The notes beneath the pieces are model-generated. The model had not been told where the DNA came from and ran no database searches. It saw only the letters and a program-made list of their open reading frames with translations. A DNA stretch of 64,000 bases from Eutrigla gurnardus. Taxonomy: Eukaryota > Chordata > Actinopteri > Perciformes > Triglidae. Numbering within the stretch: the stretch's first letter is position 1; every line of letters starts with the position of its first letter. Below are positions 61,401 to 64,000 of the stretch, one piece after another. The DNA is taken from contig OY741269.1 of NCBI GenBank assembly GCA_963514095.1, positions 20,994,559 to 21,058,558 of the forward strand, in the 5' to 3' direction. Position numbers and translations under genes: made by a program.

Positions 61401-63294
61401 CTCAGCAATGCATACACATGTTCAGAGCTGCTACCGTCTCTCTCTCTCTCTCTCTCTGTCTCCGCCTCGGCCTATCAGAACAACACTTCCTGTGTGAGCT
61501 CCACGGCAAATACTGATGCGTCATCCCCGGACTGCAGTGGGAGGCAAAAGAACGGGAGGATGGAAGGGAGGGGAAAAAAGGATGAACATGCTCCCATCAA
61601 CTAGAAGTCTAGTTAAAAATATTATTATTATATCCCCTAAATTATGTACTTCCATCTTCAAAACAACAAAAAAGTTGCTCAAACTGCACTCAAGATGGAA
61701 GTTTCACCAGGTTCCTGGTCTTCGGTCTCGGGGTCGGAGCTTCCTTGGGGGATCAGAGCTCGTCTATTTTGAAGTAACCATTCACACCCGATGGGAGTCA
61801 CGGGCGTTGCGTCATTACATCACCCTCGAGCTAGCAGGCAAAGTTACACACAGGATGAGGCACAAGACCAGACCAGACGGCAATTCATCTGATGTTTTTT
61901 GTTAATCCCTCACCGACCTTACCTTTAAAAAAAAGAAAGATCCACATGACATAAAGCAGCTTGTTTACACAATATTCTGAAAGGGGGTCTCTCTCTCTCT
62001 CTCTCTCTCCCTTCCTCTCTCTCTCCCTCTCCCTCCCTCCCATGTCCTCCGCTTCACAAGTTATGCAAAAATGAGGCAGAGCTCATTGCAAACAAACAAA
62101 CAAACACAAGACGCTTTGTCAGAAGGTCCCGGCTGGTGCTGCGCCGCCCCGACGCAGGCTTCCACTGCGAAACGCAGAGTAAACAAGCACTGATTCTTTC
62201 CGTCGCACAGTCGCAGCACTTACAAGTCACCTCGTTTTTAAAGTCGAGGACATCACGGGGAAGTTTTGGATGCAGTTAAGCTACGTGAGCTATGTAAAAT
62301 CAACAACAAAAGGTGTTTTGGAGGATTTATATTAAAAGAGAAAGTCATGTCCTGAAAAGTGTATTTTCCAACAATGGTTGAACTCCTTTGCACATTTGTT
62401 TCCTTTTTATATTCTTGTGTTTTTTTTAAATCAAAAGATATTTGGAATTCAGCCGAGTCAGACGACATTTTGCTCCTCCTTGATTGAGCGAAGAAAAAAA
62501 AAACGTTCATCGTCATTTAAATTCTGTTCCCGGACACAAAGGGGCAGCAGGTCGTGACCAAGCAGCCGAAAAGTCGAATATCTTAAACACCTCTGAACAC
62601 CCAAAAGCCACCGGCAGGTTGATCTTTTCAACGTCCCATCCGGTCCTTGAACGCATCATGTGTGAGGATTGCTTCAAAAAACCGTATTCTACATTTAAAC
62701 CCCCCCCCCCCAATAAACTACTTTTAGTAACTAAATCCTGTAAAAGACAAAAAAAAAAAAAAAAAAATTGTGCAGCTCAGTGCGAATGAGAAGCAACGAC
62801 CGAGTCAGCTGAGACCAACAGTCACATGACCAAATCTCTGAACCGTCAGATCAACTACAGGCTGTTCATCTGCATCTACACAGAGCAGAGAGGGTGTAGA
62901 AAGATATACAGATAGTTTATAATGTAAAGCATGCGATTCCTTGGGTAAATATTGGATGTGTAGATTCCATTGTTTTACATTTTCTTTGTAAAATAAATTA
63001 TCAACGAAATTAAACCTTTTTTAATGATTTATGGCATTATTCTCTCCATGAATGTCCATAGAGGTGCAGGACTTGTACATCAAAGTGTAAAAAATTAGGC
63101 CACAGTGACAGAAATTTGTCTTCTTTTTCGTAATTTTTACTTCCACTGATACTCGGTATCATAGCATCCAAACGCAACAAACAATCGTCGCTGAAAATAC
63201 CCCTGTGACTCTCAAAAGCTTTCAGAAGAGCGCCTGCTGTTTTCAACTGGGAACAAAAGGTCTGTTTTTGTTTTGTAATATAATATTAGATAAT

Positions 63295-63338
<44 letters not shown>

Positions 63339-64000
63339 CCTAATAAATGTAGCCTATTAAATGCCTAATATACATACATTACTTTCCACCCTTCAGGTAG
63401 CTCTCAGTCTCAAGCCCTGGTGTGGACATTATGTTTGAAAGTTCTTCATATCGTCGGCCTTTATCGGCAAATCAGCTCACATATAAACACCCGGAGAGCT
63501 CTGCAGGTGCTGTTTTCTGTAAACCGGCTTCATTGTTTAAGGAATGCCAGAGAATGACATGAATAACATAGTCTCTCTGGGAACGTTACAGCTAGGCGCT
63601 ACTGTCTAACAAGAGCTGACGTAAGACTTGAAATAAACAACATTATAACAGACTTCCTGGAAATGAGGAGCTCGCTGATTGAATAAACCCCCAACGAAAT
63701 GGGGGGGCAAGTCATAGTAGCTCCCATTCACAAAGATGGGAGCGGTGGCTGACAGCTAGCCCATCCTGGCTGCAGGCAGGAGTAAAAAGGGAGCTGGTCC
63801 TCCCAGGAGCCCCACAGGGGTGGAGGATGCATTTCCTGTCCTGGCCTCTCTGAAGGGCAGTGGTGGGAACTATAATCGATAGGAGCTGTAATTCAATCCC
63901 TGACCTCCCTGGTGGTGCCTGGGCTGCAGAGGACACGCCATTTAGATCCACCGCAGCAGTCTGGGCGTGCAGCACATCCCTGCAACCTGCATGCCTCCTA
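61400..64000. other. Flank upstream of fryl, no gene recognised
   Basis: Contains CT-rich runs (61438-61457, 61988-62045), a run of 17 A near 62750-62766, a C run at 62700-62711 and a CA tract at 63298-63334. Open frames here are short and have no recognisable domain. The next gene is not in view. Confidence 0.6.

Noticed and set aside
63037..63246. 69-codon minus-strand frame upstream of fryl
   Set aside because: No family recognised, no start context or neighbouring exons; likely chance or an old repeat.

Overview
This is a vertebrate nuclear window, almost certainly from a bony fish of percomorph type. Genes are split by GT-AG introns. Long (CA)n tracts and fish-type DNA-transposon fragments are common, and there is one 200-base run of N. 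Gene identity comes from reading the spliced exons against families I know; no database search was run. The order slc10a4 (+), zar1 (+), fryl (-) is the same neighbourhood as SLC10A4-ZAR1-FRYL on human 4p11, which supports all three calls.

Layout. 1-3250: the last three coding exons and 3' UTR of slc10a4, an SLC10-family vesicle transporter; the window cuts its first exon. 3250-5067: intergenic, with an L1-type reverse transcriptase remnant and hAT-like debris. 5068-7350: complete four-exon zar1 (zygote arrest 1), an oocyte RNA-binding protein of 345 residues, with a possible cytoplasmic polyadenylation element in its 3' UTR. 7350-8430: nested repeats between two genes that end tail to tail. 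About 8430-61000: fryl (furry-like) on the minus strand. I place 59 coding exons totalling about 9.1 kb (about 3,030 codons), from an ATG at 60578 to a stop at 10087, with almost every splice phase checked by hand. 61000-64000: upstream flank with G-rich and CT-rich simple sequence; no gene recognised.

The three genes do not form a pathway. Slc10a4 belongs to synaptic vesicles, Zar1 controls maternal mRNA, and Fryl is a giant scaffold of the Furry family that works with NDR/Tricornered kinases.

Most useful observations: (1) a single missing base in fryl exon 8 (46678-46680) breaks the frame inside a very conserved peptide; (2) about 98 conserved codons are absent exactly where the 200-N gap lies, so the true gap content must exceed 200 bases; (3) an 18-base microexon (13726-13743) and a 45-base exon (44329-44373) both keep frame; (4) the penultimate fryl exon runs into an in-frame TGA and a small conserved exon after it cannot be found; (5) fryl keeps a FRY-type N-terminal exon plus an internal start like that of human FRYL; (6) several perfect inverted repeats, a G-quadruplex motif inside coding sequence, and paired transposon copies occur in the introns. 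I see no sign of a new gene system such as a cluster, defence island or novel enzyme; the novelty here is in gene structure and repeats.
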